This document shows positions 40,901-52,097 of a DNA stretch of 64,000 nucleotides, piece by piece (position 1 is the first letter of the stretch; every line of letters begins with the position of its first letter). Below the pieces are notes generated by a model. The model was not told the DNA's origin. It made no database searches and saw only the letters and a program-made list of their open reading frames with translations. The position numbers were made by a program, and so were the translations under genes. This DNA comes from Dipylidium caninum (lineage: Eukaryota > Platyhelminthes > Cestoda > Cyclophyllidea > Dipylidiidae): contig QEYB01000715.1 in assembly GCA_017562135.1 (NCBI GenBank), positions 930,001 through 994,000 of the forward strand, read 5' to 3'.

Positions 40901-43900
40901 CTTCCTCACTGCCCCAGTCGCACCCATGTCGTAACTCTTGCTTCCCTGTCACCCACAGCCAGACGCATACCCCGCCGTCCAGATCTCGGCCTTTATCACC
41001 GCCCCCACTCCCTTCGTCGAGGACTTTTTTAAGGATATTTATCAACTAAATTACCCCAAGAACAGGATTTACCTCACACTTTACTGCAATGTGAGTTCAC
41101 ATTCGATCGGTCTAAAATCCGAGGGTCGTTTTTTTCTCTAAACCTCCATTTTATTTTAGGTAGAAGAGCATTATGCAGCTCTTCTGGAGTTCAATGTGAC
41201 ACGAGGCTATGAATACAAATCAGCCATTGTAATTTCTGAAGTTGATCATCAGACAGACGCATCGGCGAAAAATGAGGCTTGGCAAGTTTTGCGATTACAA
41301 CTTTTTGAGTTGCCCTCTGACGGGAATGAAACAATAACAAAATTCTGTATGAAAAATAGATGCGTTCGTATTCCACGGGTGTCTCTATTGTGCGTCATTT
41401 AGTTTGATGGCTCCATTCTCGACGAGTTTAGGCCATCGAACAAGCGTGGGGGTGGAAATCAGAGGTTTCACCAATCAGTTGGCGAAAGTGCACTTAAGTA
41501 ATAATTCGTGAGACCGTGGGCTTCTGCCTGCCCTCCTTTTGCTCTCGATAAGCTTTCGTAATTTGAGTATTTTACCATAACTTTTTGATTGGAAGTGCTC
41601 TAACCGCAGGTCCCTTTGCCTTGGCCACGAAGACTGTGCTTTTGCGCTCACCATCGACTCGACGGCACGACTCACGAACCCAAATACACTAAACCACCTC
41701 GTCCGCATGAACCGCAACGTTATGGCTCCTCTGCTAACCCGAATTGGGAAGCTCTGGTCCAACTTTTGGGGCGCCCTCAACCCCGACGGCTACTACGCCC
41801 GCTCTGCGGATTACGTCGACATTGTTAACAGGAGACAGAAGTCAGTTTGCTGCTTACCCAGGCTCAAGCAAAAGTAGCCTAGTCAATGCTAACATTTATT
41901 TTCATTCCGGTCCAAGTATGACCCACATTTAGTGTTTACCCAACTGCGAAAATCGCAGAGGCCATAATATACATGATTATAACGGAGCCGTATCCCCTTT
42001 ACCATCTCCTCCTTCTTTCTCAGAGGAATATGGAACGTGCCATTTGTGAGCAACTGTTACATGTTCTCGAGGTGGACAGCGCGTCAGTTGGTGAATCACC
42101 TGCCTCAAGAGGATCCCTTCACGGACTTGACTCTGTCGAGGGTCATTCGGGAGAAGGTGGGTATCTTCACAGCGCAAACTCGCGTGTTGACTCGCGTTAA
42201 CGTGGAATGTTGCACACTTTGTAGAACATCTTCCTGTTCGTCGACAACCAGGAGTATTTCGGCCACTTGATCAATCCGGACACGTTCAAGCTGAACCATT
42301 TGCACAGCGACATGTGGCAACTTTTCGACAATCCTTTGGTATGAGTGATTGCTCCTTTCAGGAAACGTAATCTAAAATTCCTGATGAGTGGGATGAACAG
42401 AGCGAAAATCAGTGCATTATGCTCCTTTACCACTTGCTCATTCGACAATAACCTTGTCCGAGTTGAAGTTAGTGGCTATAATGATAAGTAAAGAACATTG
42501 TGAAAATGGCTGAGTAACTTAATGCGGTCACTTCGGTCCACCACCTCTTCTGACGCTGCGTCGCCACTTTGCGTGCTCTGAGCCCCAGTCACCTAACGCT
42601 GGATGGGCCACCGTTCCCGTCCACCTTCGAGCCTAGTCACTGAGGCAGGGCAAGACACGCGATTCATCAAAACGACTGAATTAGGTGTTTTTGGTGCCTT
42701 TCAAAAAGGTTGGAACCGAATTACCACAATCAGTCTCGCCTTTCCTTTCTGACCCAAGAGTAAAACATCCTGCCACGCCACCCGAGGGGACGTGGCGGAT
42801 GGAGATTGGCCGTTCGGCCATCCGCATACGTGGCAGCCACGTCGCGTGGCTGCGTGGGTGAATGCGTGGCCGGCCTCGTCCCAATCGTGCTGCACTTGCA
42901 AAGTTGCACATTTCCCCTGCAGAGGAGATAGAAGCTAGCGCCCTTTAGTCTGCCCTTGTTTTTTCTTTTGAGGTCTTTAACGACACTCAGTTAGTAGCTT
43001 TGAGTGGCGGAGTGTTGGTACGCCCTTTTTTGTGGCCATTCACGCGAACGGTGGGTCAAGGGGACTCGGACACCGATCACTTCCCCTCTCGCTACGATAA
43101 TGCGTCATTGAGTGGAATTGGAGTTACATTCGCACAATATTCTTCGATGCGTGCCTAAGACTTCCCTTTCAACATTAGGTAAAACGAGTCTTTTAATTGG
43201 ACTTCAGGAGTGGGAGATGAAATACATCCACCCGGATTACTACAGGTATGTGAACCGCTCACTTGGTGAGTTCGAGCAACCCTGTCCCGACGTGTTCTGG
43301 TTCCCTCTTCTCTCCGACCAATTCTGCAAGGACATGATAGAGGAGTTGGAGGTCGCCAACCAGTGGTCAACCGGCAGCAACATTGACCCGCGACTCGAGG
43401 GCGGGTACGAGAACGTGCCCACCATAGACACCCACATGCGCCAGATTGACTGGGAGCCGCACTGGATGCACGTTCTGGCCACTTACGTGCGTCCTATCCA
43501 ACGGATCGTCTTCGAGGGATATGAGGACATGGTGCGTTGCTGCGTCAGTTGCTTTCCCTACAGACCATGTGCACACAGGCCGTGGTGTGATGATTCACCG
43601 AGTGCCGAACACTTACTTTCGACACATCCAGCCTATCTGTGAAGACTACTGGCACTTGGGTCAACAGCACCAGTTGGGCATTTGTTAAGTCGAGTATAAT
43701 TTCCTAGTTCACAGTTGGGCTGGATGCATACGTGATGGTGGGGGAATTTCACAGGGGACCGTTCTCATGACGTCCTCTTCTTCCTTCTCCACCTCACTCA
43801 TTATTTACATGGACCTTAAGAAGAATTTTGTGGGTGATTTCGTTTATAGCCCATCGCCCGAATGAACTTCGTGGTGCGCTACAAGCCCGACGAGCAGTCC

Positions 43901-44586
43901 AGTCTGCGCCCGCATCACGACGCCTCCACCTACACTCTCAATATCGCCCTGAATAGGCCAGGACTTGACTATGTGGTACGCATTTTTAATGTCTCCTTCT
44001 GTTTCTTGGGAACTTCAGTACCCACTCACGGACTGGTGCCAGCGAAGAAAGACAATTATAAGTTTTGCATATTCTTGGTATCTACAAGGTGGTGATTTTC
44101 CCTTCTATGTATATACAGTGTTTACTTATACCAGAGTGCCGACTTACAAGTGCATATTCCTTGTGTGCTGTAAAATTCAAGTAGATACAAGTATTTCCGA
44201 AGTTTTCGAGGCCGTCACAGCTTCACCAATAATAGCGCATCTTCCAGACGACGAATTTGCGAAGGTGGAATTTCTCGGCAGCAGGGAGTAATTTGAAGTG
44301 CACCTAAGTGCTCCGTTTATGTCGCGTGTACTGCGGGGCTCAGCTGCAGCCTCCTGAGGGGGCAGGCAGGTGGCCGCCCGGGCCTACAGGGCGGTACCCA
44401 CCGGGCAGATAAGTTTTCCTTGGTGTCTAGGGCGGCGGGGCCAGATTCGTGCGCTACGACTGTGCTGTGGTGCGTTCGCGCGTCGGCTGGGCGCTCATGC
44501 ACCCGGGCAGGCTGACCCATCTCCACGAGGGCCTCCGCACCACCCACGGTGTCCGCTACGTCTTCGTCACCTTCGTCAACCCGTGA
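37901..44586 (+). CDS. PLOD: Procollagen-lysine 2-oxoglutarate 5-dioxygenase, copy A
   Basis: ER enzyme that hydroxylates collagen lysines using Fe(II), ascorbate and 2-oxoglutarate, and in some family members also glycosylates them. Exons: 37901-37961, 37995-38083, 38115-38251, 38846-38960, 39035-39199, 39788-39851, 40190-40287, 40779-40880, 40959-41090, 41160-41281, 41610-41840, 42024-42156, 42225-42338, 43208-43531, 43850-43975, 44431-44586. They give 722 residues (human PLOD1 727). Residues 1-19 are a signal peptide ([19 protein letters not shown]). The N-terminal glycosyltransferase domain keeps DSYD (codon split by an intron), [21 protein letters not shown] and HGNGP. The C-terminal dioxygenase domain keeps iron ligands H651, D653 (RPHHDAS) and H703 (THLHEG), and the 2-oxoglutarate arginine R713. 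Two introns are 33 and 31 nt, and the one after 41281 starts with GC. The first 33-nt intron is inferred from copies B and C; retaining it would keep the frame and add 11 residues. Confidence 0.93.
42795..42842. repeat. Nested inverted repeats in intron 12 of PLOD copy A
   Basis: GCGGATGG (42795-42802) pairs with CCATCCGC (42818-42825) around an inner GGCCG-TT-CGGCC stem (808-819 of the same kilobase). It is followed at once by a perfect hairpin, ACGTGGC-A-GCCACGT (42828-42842). Function is unknown; it could be the end of a small mobile element. Confidence 0.8.
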
Positions 44587-44899
44587 AACGGTCTCCGTGC
44601 TCCTCCTCCCACCTTTTCTCCTCTCCCCCTTCTCGCCCAGTGCGCAATTCACAAGTTGTCTTCCATGTTCACTTAATCCTACCGCTTCCCATTCAGTGTG
44701 CACCACCGGGCAAAATATAAGTTCTACCACAAAGTTCTGTGCCTTTGTGGATAAAAGTGCAATTCTCTCTTAGCGTCAATGAGCTTTATAAAATAGTATA
44801 TTCGCCATTACTATTAATGACTTATTGCCAGTGTGAGAACAATTTGTATATCCCATTTGTGAATAACGTTGCGTCTTTTGATGCGAATAATTGAGACAG

Positions 44900-45575
44900 T
44901 GAGTGACCTTCGAAAAAAACTTTGCAAGGACCAAAACAAATGCTAGTCGGAGGGTGCTGAGTCCGGCGAATATGGTGGACGCGACAGAATTTTCCAGTCT
45001 ACTTCTGCAATTTTCTGGCCGGTCCCCGAGGCAGCGTGTGGCCTGCCCTTGGCACCATGCAGCATGATGTTCCGTCTCTCGGCCATCGTTGTCTCCAAAT
45101 TGTCCACTTGCTCACCATACTTCTCCTAATTGAGCTTTTCGCCAGCCTCTCAAGGCTCGTAGTCTATTGGGGTCCTCGAATGTCCCACCATACACATCAG
45201 AGACTTGCGTTAGACGTGGAAGTGTGAGATTTTGCGGGTCCACTTTTCGTCCTCACTTTCACCCGCTTCAAGAGTGGCTCGATTTTGCTTGCGAGCAAGC
45301 AGAGATGTGCATGTGACGACTCGATCATCCAAGCTGCTCTGGGTTCATTCGGTGTGGCACCCTCCTCGAACGTTTTCTCATCAATTCCACCCTCCGAAAT
45401 GGTCTCCCAAGCTGAATTGAGCCTTTTAGCGATCTCCGATGCCGTTAGAAAAGGATCTTGCGGCGACCTGGTCTTAACGACATCGTCTCGATCAAAAGAT
45501 GGTCGTCCAGAACGTCGCTCGTCGGGAAGGCTGAACTCACCCGTTCCAGCTTTTTTTTTTCGAATCCACCTTCTT
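44900..45575 (-). mobile_element. Fossil mariner (Tc1/mariner) transposase
   Basis: Read on the minus strand, the pieces follow mariner order. The end of the helix-turn-helix domain (GEFSLPDERRSGRPS) is near 45555-45508, then DPFLTASEIA, then LLASKIEPLLKRV. The first catalytic aspartate block (SEDEKW for the usual TGDEKW) is near 45256-45239, followed by TPIDYE, IMLHGAKGRPH (usually HDNARPH) and PPYSPDSAPSD-stop-HLF near 44977-44937. At least four in-frame stops and a frameshift before SEDEKW are present. The second catalytic aspartate is replaced by glycine. Terminal inverted repeats and a TA duplication were not identified. This is a dead copy lying between PLOD copies A and B. Confidence 0.85.
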
Positions 45576-45581
45576 GTTGCT

Positions 45582-45770
45582 TGTCACATTTAAGACTAAC
45601 ATCAACTTTGTTTTTAGTTAAACGTAAGTAAAGCACCTTCATGTCCCGAACACATTCAATTACGTGCTACATGCTTCTGCAGCATAAATGAGTTTCGCCG
45701 CTTCATCACACTTAAGACCGACGAGAATCAACTCCGTTTATAGTTAATTCGCTCCGTAAGTGAGGTGCAC
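45582..45770. repeat. Imperfect direct repeat of about 60 bp
   Basis: The stretches 45582-45640 and 45703-45770 share TCACAYTTAAGAC, ATCAACT and GTTTWTAGTTAA in the same order with small insertions. They lie beside the amino-terminal end of the mariner fossil and could be a local duplication of its 5' part. Confidence 0.45.
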
Positions 45771-45776
45771 ATTAGT

Positions 45777-45792
45777 GGGGGGGGGGGGGGGG
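45777..45792. repeat. G16 homopolymer
   Basis: Sixteen consecutive G bases, the longest single-base run in the window, next to the mariner fossil and its flanking repeat. Confidence 0.95.
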
Positions 45793-47477
45793 AAGAAAAT
45801 GGGAGAGGCGAACATGCACCAAATAAACACGTGCTACGTGGCGAGAATGGATGTCAGAGGAAGGGAAGGAAGTTTTGAGTGGGCCTTATACACCCAGGTT
45901 TGCAAAGATAAAAAGTCAGTGTTGGAGGGTTTGATGGTGAGGTGTAGGCGTCTTCTGAGCTATCTTTTGGAAGATGGAAATGTCTGTTACCAGTAAATGC
46001 AAAGCGCTCACTGATGAAAGAGCTGGAAAATTTTGATTGTATTTGGAGGAGAAGTGACAGAGTGGGGTGTATGCGGACAAGCAGGGAGCGACTAAACGAC
46101 CACGCACTCGTAGGCAGGGCTGTGGTGGTGGTGGGGGGGGAGTCTCCAGGTCCACCCAACTCGACGGTCCGCAATGCTGTCCCCTGGCTGGACGGGCGGA
46201 CGAAGACGCGCTGTGGTTCGGGTCAGAGGCCGATCGTCTGTGCTGGGCAGAAACGCAGACAGGCGGGGCAGCTTATGTCTGCGGCCGGTTAAAGTCGACC
46301 AGCGTAAAAGTGACGAGAGGAAGGGAGCGGTGGACGATGCCACTCACGTGGCACGTGCTTCCCACAAGGTGTGTGAGAACATCAGTTAGGAAATTATCAT
46401 CCACTTAGCAGTACATATGAAAGAAGACTGCCCATTTTCCTTGGAGAGAAGTTTAACGAAGGAGTGGACCACCGAAATCCTTTTCCTCAATACCGCCGCA
46501 TTCTACTTCCTCGCCGATTTAACATCGCACAGTACTTTCCCCTCGACTTTCTCGGGAACACTGGTAGATTGCGAAAATCTCGAGTCACCTTGCCGATGTG
46601 CCGTCTGCCGCACTGGCTCCTGCATTGTTAGTTTGCCATGCGTCGAATGGGGCTGCGTGTGTGGGTGGTTGCCGCTCCTGCTTGCGTCGCGTGTCCCGGC
46701 GGAGGCGTCAGCCATGATTCAACCGCTGCTCCGGAAGCCGGACGGCCAGGCCGCCTGCGGGTGACCTCAGATGCATTAAAGAACCGGCGTCACTCCGAGT
46801 GTCCAGCCACCACTCCATTAAAGAGGGTACATAATTGCCCCGTCTTAGCGTGGAAAGCGGCAGCTAAGGCGTAGTGGAGGGCTCAGACTGGCAGTGTGAG
46901 CCAGCTCCAGGCCAGGGGCCTCCTTCCCACGGTCTGCGTGCGCGAAACACACCTCCGCCCCCCATGCATTTCTGCATTGACACCAACAATTTGCACATGA
47001 GGACGGCAAGGTATTTTGTGCTTTCTTATAAAGTGAGAGAATACCACAAAATAGAGAAAGTGCCGAGAAACTGACGGAAGAGGAAGGGAAAATGAGATGT
47101 CAGTCGCTAAGATGGTTGGATTTCGGACTGCGTCTGAGTGGCCTCTAGTATGAGCCAAACGCCGAAACCTGATGACAGAACCTCTCACAAAGAAGGCAAT
47201 TTGAGGAAGGTGTTTCCAATTACGTTGGCCATTAGTGGGGGTTTTAACGACTTCGGCAAAAAGACTTAATTTGGGGGGAGAGCCTGGTTGGCACCGCGGT
47301 ACCATTGGTCACGGGGAGGGCGAAAGAAGGCCCCGCCTTGGACTCCCCTGTCCACCATGGCCGTAGGACCAAGTAAATTATCGGACAGTTGGAAGAGCGA
47401 TACGCCTGCGTCCAACGATTCACTCCCGACGACCACTTTTCACTGCAAAGACACCAATGAAAGATGTGGTTGGGCAC
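45793..47477. other. Spacer upstream of PLOD copy B
   Basis: I see no supportable gene. A 115-codon frame at 46417-46764 has no family resemblance and no splice context, so it is left out. Confidence 0.45.
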
Positions 47478-47540
47478 CCGGCCAATGGGCTTGGCGGACG
47501 GAGGCGCCAATCAGTTGGTTCAAATGCAGCCTATAAATAA
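47478..47540 (+). promoter_or_regulatory. Core promoter of PLOD copy B (two CCAAT boxes and TATA)
   Basis: CCGGCCAATGG is at 47478-47488, CCAATCAGTTG at 47507-47517 and TATAAATAA at 47532-47540. The ATG is at 47584, so transcription should start about 47560-47570 and leave a leader of only some 15-25 bases. The start context is ACACCATGG. The two CCAAT elements recur upstream of copy C in the opposite order. Confidence 0.75.
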
Positions 47541-47583
47541 GGCGGGTGGGAATGCTGCGGGCTGATATCGCCTCGGCTACACC

Positions 47584-50500
47584 ATGGACAATCAGGGACT
47601 GAGATTGGGGTCGTTTCTCATTCCTCTCCTACTTTTGGTCATTGTCGCCTCCTCCGACGCCCAAAGTACAAGTATGTTGTGTGGGCATACGTACTTCAAT
47701 GGAGTGCCCACCTGTGCTCAGCTTGTGCAACACTCTTTCCCACATGCCATTCCTAGGTCTCCACGTCATAGGACTGCGAGGCGAAGTCGATGACGCCACA
47801 GCGCGGTTTGAACGTTCTCTTCAAGTCTTTGGCTATGTTTACACCATGGCCGATCTCTCCGCCCACGGACGCACTGCCGGCGAAGCTGCCTTCGCACACA
47901 AAGTGCAGGCGCTGCGTGAACTCAGGGTTCTCGTCTCCTCTGAGTATGTTCTCGTTCTCGATAGGTGAGTTTAGACACCTTCTTCCCCTCCTCTTCTTCT
48001 TCCTCTTCTTCGTCTTCGTCTTTGTCTACGTCTTCGGCTTCGTCTTCGAAGGGAGCTTCTTCTTCTTCTTCCTAATGCCCGCATCCATTTCGTTTACACC
48101 AACTGAGTCTTGTCTGTCGTTCTGATAGCCACTCCGCGGTTCTTCTCAACGGTCCCAGCAATCTCGTCAAGTTGGCGGACAGAATGGCTGCTGACTTTGT
48201 CTTTGTCGAAACGGTGAGATCCCGTCCGGCATCCATTTCAGTGGTTTCGGCAGCAACCCTGGTCGTGATGGTGTCAGTGCTAACGTGCACATCATCTTAT
48301 TTAGGACGCGGACTCGGGCAAGAAAGTGCCCTCGAGTGAGAGCATATTCTTGGGGATGATGGCTCGCACAAAAACCTTGAATCACCTGCTGGAGAGTCTG
48401 TCGGAGAGCTCGGAGGAGGATCTTGTGGACAAGTTCGCTGCCGCGCTCCACGTGGCCCTCTTTCAGGTACCGTCTCCCCTCAACGCTCGAGGCACGCTGT
48501 AGTGGCGCTCCGAGGCTGGACAGTCTCATTGGACCTTTTTACACTTGCTTGCTCGCTCGATCCTCCTTCGTTGCACTGCACTCTCCCGTTTTTTGCAGGA
48601 ATCAGCCAAAATTGTAATCGACGAAGACCGCAATCTCTTCAACTCGTCGACCATGACTCCGGTAAGGGGTCTCTTTTGTCGGCATAAGTGTGGCTAAGCC
48701 TCCATGGTAATGACCGTCGTCTCGTCAACATTGCAGACGCTTACCTGAAGGTGCGCTACGAGGGAGATCGCGGATACGTGCAGAATGTGCGGAGGGACAC
48801 TACGCCACCAGTCCTCATTGCCTCGCACGAAGGAAAGGTAGGTTTTTGCTATGCTACCCACTGAAACCTGCCCCTATGACTCCGTTTTACATCTGAGCAA
48901 ATGTAGTTTCTTCGTTTTAATGTCACTTTAATGACATCCAATGATGAAGGGAAGCTTTTCATGGTAGAACTCACTGTAGAGCAGTTGAGATATTCCATTC
49001 TCGAAGGGTTTTCTTCCTCCTTTGGTCGAGAAGCTAGGCCAAAACCATGTTGTTGTCTGTCGGCGCCTGTCACTTTTGCCAGTCGATGTCGGTACTTTGG
49101 ATGAATGCATTTTGTAGCACAAGCTGAACTCCCTCTCCAATTACCTGGTCCGTGCCTGGTCGCCTGAGACGGGGTGTCAAGTCTGTGATGAGGAGAAGCT
49201 CGATCTCTCCCTTCTCACCGTAAGTCTCCTGAGCTTTTCCTTGATCTCCTTCGTTCCCCTTACGCAGTGCAACTGCGATGAGCACTGGGAACATACAAGC
49301 TTTTCAAGGCATTCATCGGACACGGTGGACGTTCCTGTGCGGGTGTGGTGCGGAGAATGGCGACCCCACGGGGGGTAGAAATGGGGAGCAGGCCAGTTGA
49401 TGACCACAAACAAAGTTTTCTTTTCGCGCTTGCAGCAATCCGACTACCCACTGGTCCAGATGAGCGTACTCCTAACGCAGCCGACCCCCTTCCTCGAGGT
49501 CTTCTTCGAGCGGTTGGCCAACCTCACCTACCCGAAGAAGCGAATTGCTCTCATCACCTACTGTGGCGTAAGGCCACCCCTTTTCCTCCTCTATTTGCAG
49601 TGAGCTCATTAGAAGGAGCACAAGGTCGTATTTTTCTCTCATTTCCCTCTTGCCAGGTGGAGAAACAGAAGACGGTTGTGGATGCTTACATCGGCAAATA
49701 CGCCCACGAATACCATTCACACTGGGAGATTCGACTTGGCGCAGATGCGCGACCCCTCGAGGCCTTCCGGGAAGCGCTGTGAGCTCCCCTCTTTCTTATC
49801 CACCCGTCAACAGCTGATGCTTGGCCTGTTGGCTCACGAGCACTGCTTTCGCATCTGCCAGCTCGCACTGTCTGGAGGTCAGCGAGTGCAAATACCTCTT
49901 CTACCTGGAGCCGACAACACAACTGCTCAAAAGGGACATACTGGAGCATCTGGTGTCGGCGAAGAGGAACGCAATCGCGCCGATGATGACGCGTCCGGGC
50001 AAGTTCTGGTCCTCCTTCTGGGGCGCCCTAACCGAGGAGGGCGCCTACGCACGCTCGGACGACTACTTCGACATTGTCGAACGTCGCCAAACGTGAGTTA
50101 GTGCCACCTACTCGCCTTCAAACTTTTACACAACTGCCCCCTTCTCATTCTTAGCCAATTTTACCACTGTTACTAAGGTTGCGGATGTTTTCGAGCAACC
50201 AACTTTCCAAAATTAAACAATTCGTGCACATCAGTGGATTCAGTTGAAGCAAGTGGGGTACATTGAGGAGCATTTACACTATCCACTATTTTCGTGAACT
50301 CCCCCGACTATGTGCAAACATTTCTTGCTAAGTCCATAGTTGGATCGTGTGATCAGCGGGCTGGTTGTGGTGCGACGCCGGAAATCTGTCGTTTGAGCGG
50401 CCAGCTCCATCGCGCCGTAGCTGGATGCCTCCACTGGAAGAGGTAGAACTCGCCACCTACTACGGGGACCACGAAGCCTCTCGACTTGCGCAACCGTCAT

Positions 50501-52097
50501 GGAGTTGAGGGATATCAGGTTAAGTGGTAACATTGCTACGCATATTTTAGAGGTCTGTGGAACGTCCCGCTGGTCGGCAGTGCGGTCCTCTTCTCGCGCT
50601 GGGCCATAGAACAGCTGCAAGGAGCGCTGGAGGACAGTGGCTTCCTCCTCTATGACATTGCGAACGCCGCTTTTCAACGGGTGCGTTGTCTCCAACCTCA
50701 CCGCTGCCTGACCAGAGGAATACACTCTCCAGTGGACTTCGCATGCGCGTCAGCGATGTCGCTGTAGATGTGGCTGCTGTCTGGAGCACCCACCGCTTTC
50801 GCTTGTGCAAAGCATAAACCGTCATTATTTGTTTTTGATTATGTAGAACATCTTCCTCTATGTGGACAACCGCGGGAACTTCGGCCATCTGGTGAATCCA
50901 GAGACGTACGTTTTGGACCACCTTCACAACGACCTCTGGCAAATCTTCGACAATCCTCTTGTATGTTTCATCCCACACCCGTAGTCGACAGGTAGAGTCA
51001 ACTTAGGAAGCATGCACGGACGGAGCCTTAGTAAAACTAGCCGGCATACGTTGAAGCACTGGAGCACAGACGTTCCCATTGCCAAAAGACATTCGCACTG
51101 CGTGGTTTGCCTTTTTGTGTCAGGACTGGGAGAAACGTTACATCCACCCGGAATACTTCCGTTTCGCCAATGCCTCCGTCAGCCTGGCCGATTTTGAGCA
51201 GCCCTGTCCGGATGTCTTCTGGGTGCCGCTGATGTCGGAGACGTTCTGCCAGCAGCTAATTGAGGAGATGGAACACTTCGGCAAATGGTCCGATGGCTCC
51301 AACTACGACCCCCGCCTCGAGGGCGGCTACGAGAATGTGCCCACCGTCGACATCCACATGCGACAGGTTGACTGGGAGGAGCACTGGATGCATGTCCTCC
51401 ACAAATACGTTTATCCCATCCAATTAAAGTTGTGGGAGGGCTACTACGACAAGGTAACTCTTATCCTCTGCATGCTAGCATGCTGGCTCGCATTCTGCCC
51501 ACCCAGTTCAAAGCTGACGCTCACGCTTCTCCCCCTACCACCCCACTTTCAAACATGCCCCCCTCAGAGTTCGTTCTAGTAAAGAATGCACCATCAACTG
51601 ATCGACCGATTTAGAAAGCAGATTTGCGCTTTCTCATTAATCGTGTTGATCCTTTAGCCGACCGCGAGGATGAACTTCGTCGTGCGCTACAAGCAGGGCG
51701 AGCAGCCGTCGCTCCGCCTTCACCACGATGCCTCAACGTACACCCTCGACATGGCCCTCAACCGCGCCCACATTGACTACACGGTAAGGCCCGTCGAGTG
51801 GCAACAAATAGAGGCAGTTAGTGAAGGCGTCGACGGAATCGTCGACAGCCATGCTAGGCATTCATCATTCGTGGGGTGAAGTAGAGAGCGAATGTGACTT
51901 ACGTAGCCGTGAAGACTTAACTAGTCTGCTTCGTTGCGCAGGGCGGCGGTGTGCGGTACCCGCGCTACAACTGTACCCTCGTGGACACGCGGGTCGGGTG
52001 GCCGCTCGTCTTCCCCGGCCGACTCACGCATCTGCACGAGGGACTGGAGACCACCGGTGGTGTGCGCTACATCTTCGTCACCTTCGTCAATCCCTAA
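47584..52097 (+). CDS. PLOD: Procollagen-lysine dioxygenase, copy B, decayed glycosyltransferase domain
   Basis: Exons: 47584-47671, 47757-47964, 48129-48213, 48305-48466, 48599-48661, 48737-48837, 49118-49219, 49436-49567, 49657-49778, 49862-50092, 50551-50680, 50847-50960, 51124-51453, 51658-51783, 51942-52097. They sum to about 716 residues. The first exon is a signal peptide (hydrophobic core [13 protein letters not shown]). The dioxygenase half is well kept: [32 protein letters not shown], iron ligands in LHHDAS and THLHEG, and the GGVRY arginine. In the amino half DSYD has become DSHS, the DDQLxYTKIFLD block is absent, and HGNGP is replaced by SHEGK. Glycosyltransferase activity is therefore unlikely. 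Exons 5 and 6 do not join in frame: exon 5 ends at phase 0, whereas exon 6 needs a phase-1 partner, a one-base discrepancy. It may be an assembly error, a real frameshift or an unusual splice site. Confidence 0.88.
47980..48073 (+). repeat. TTC/CTT-rich pyrimidine repeat in intron 2 of PLOD copy B
   Basis: Degenerate CTT, TCT and CGT units fill most of this intron, up to just before the acceptor at 48128. Confidence 0.85.
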
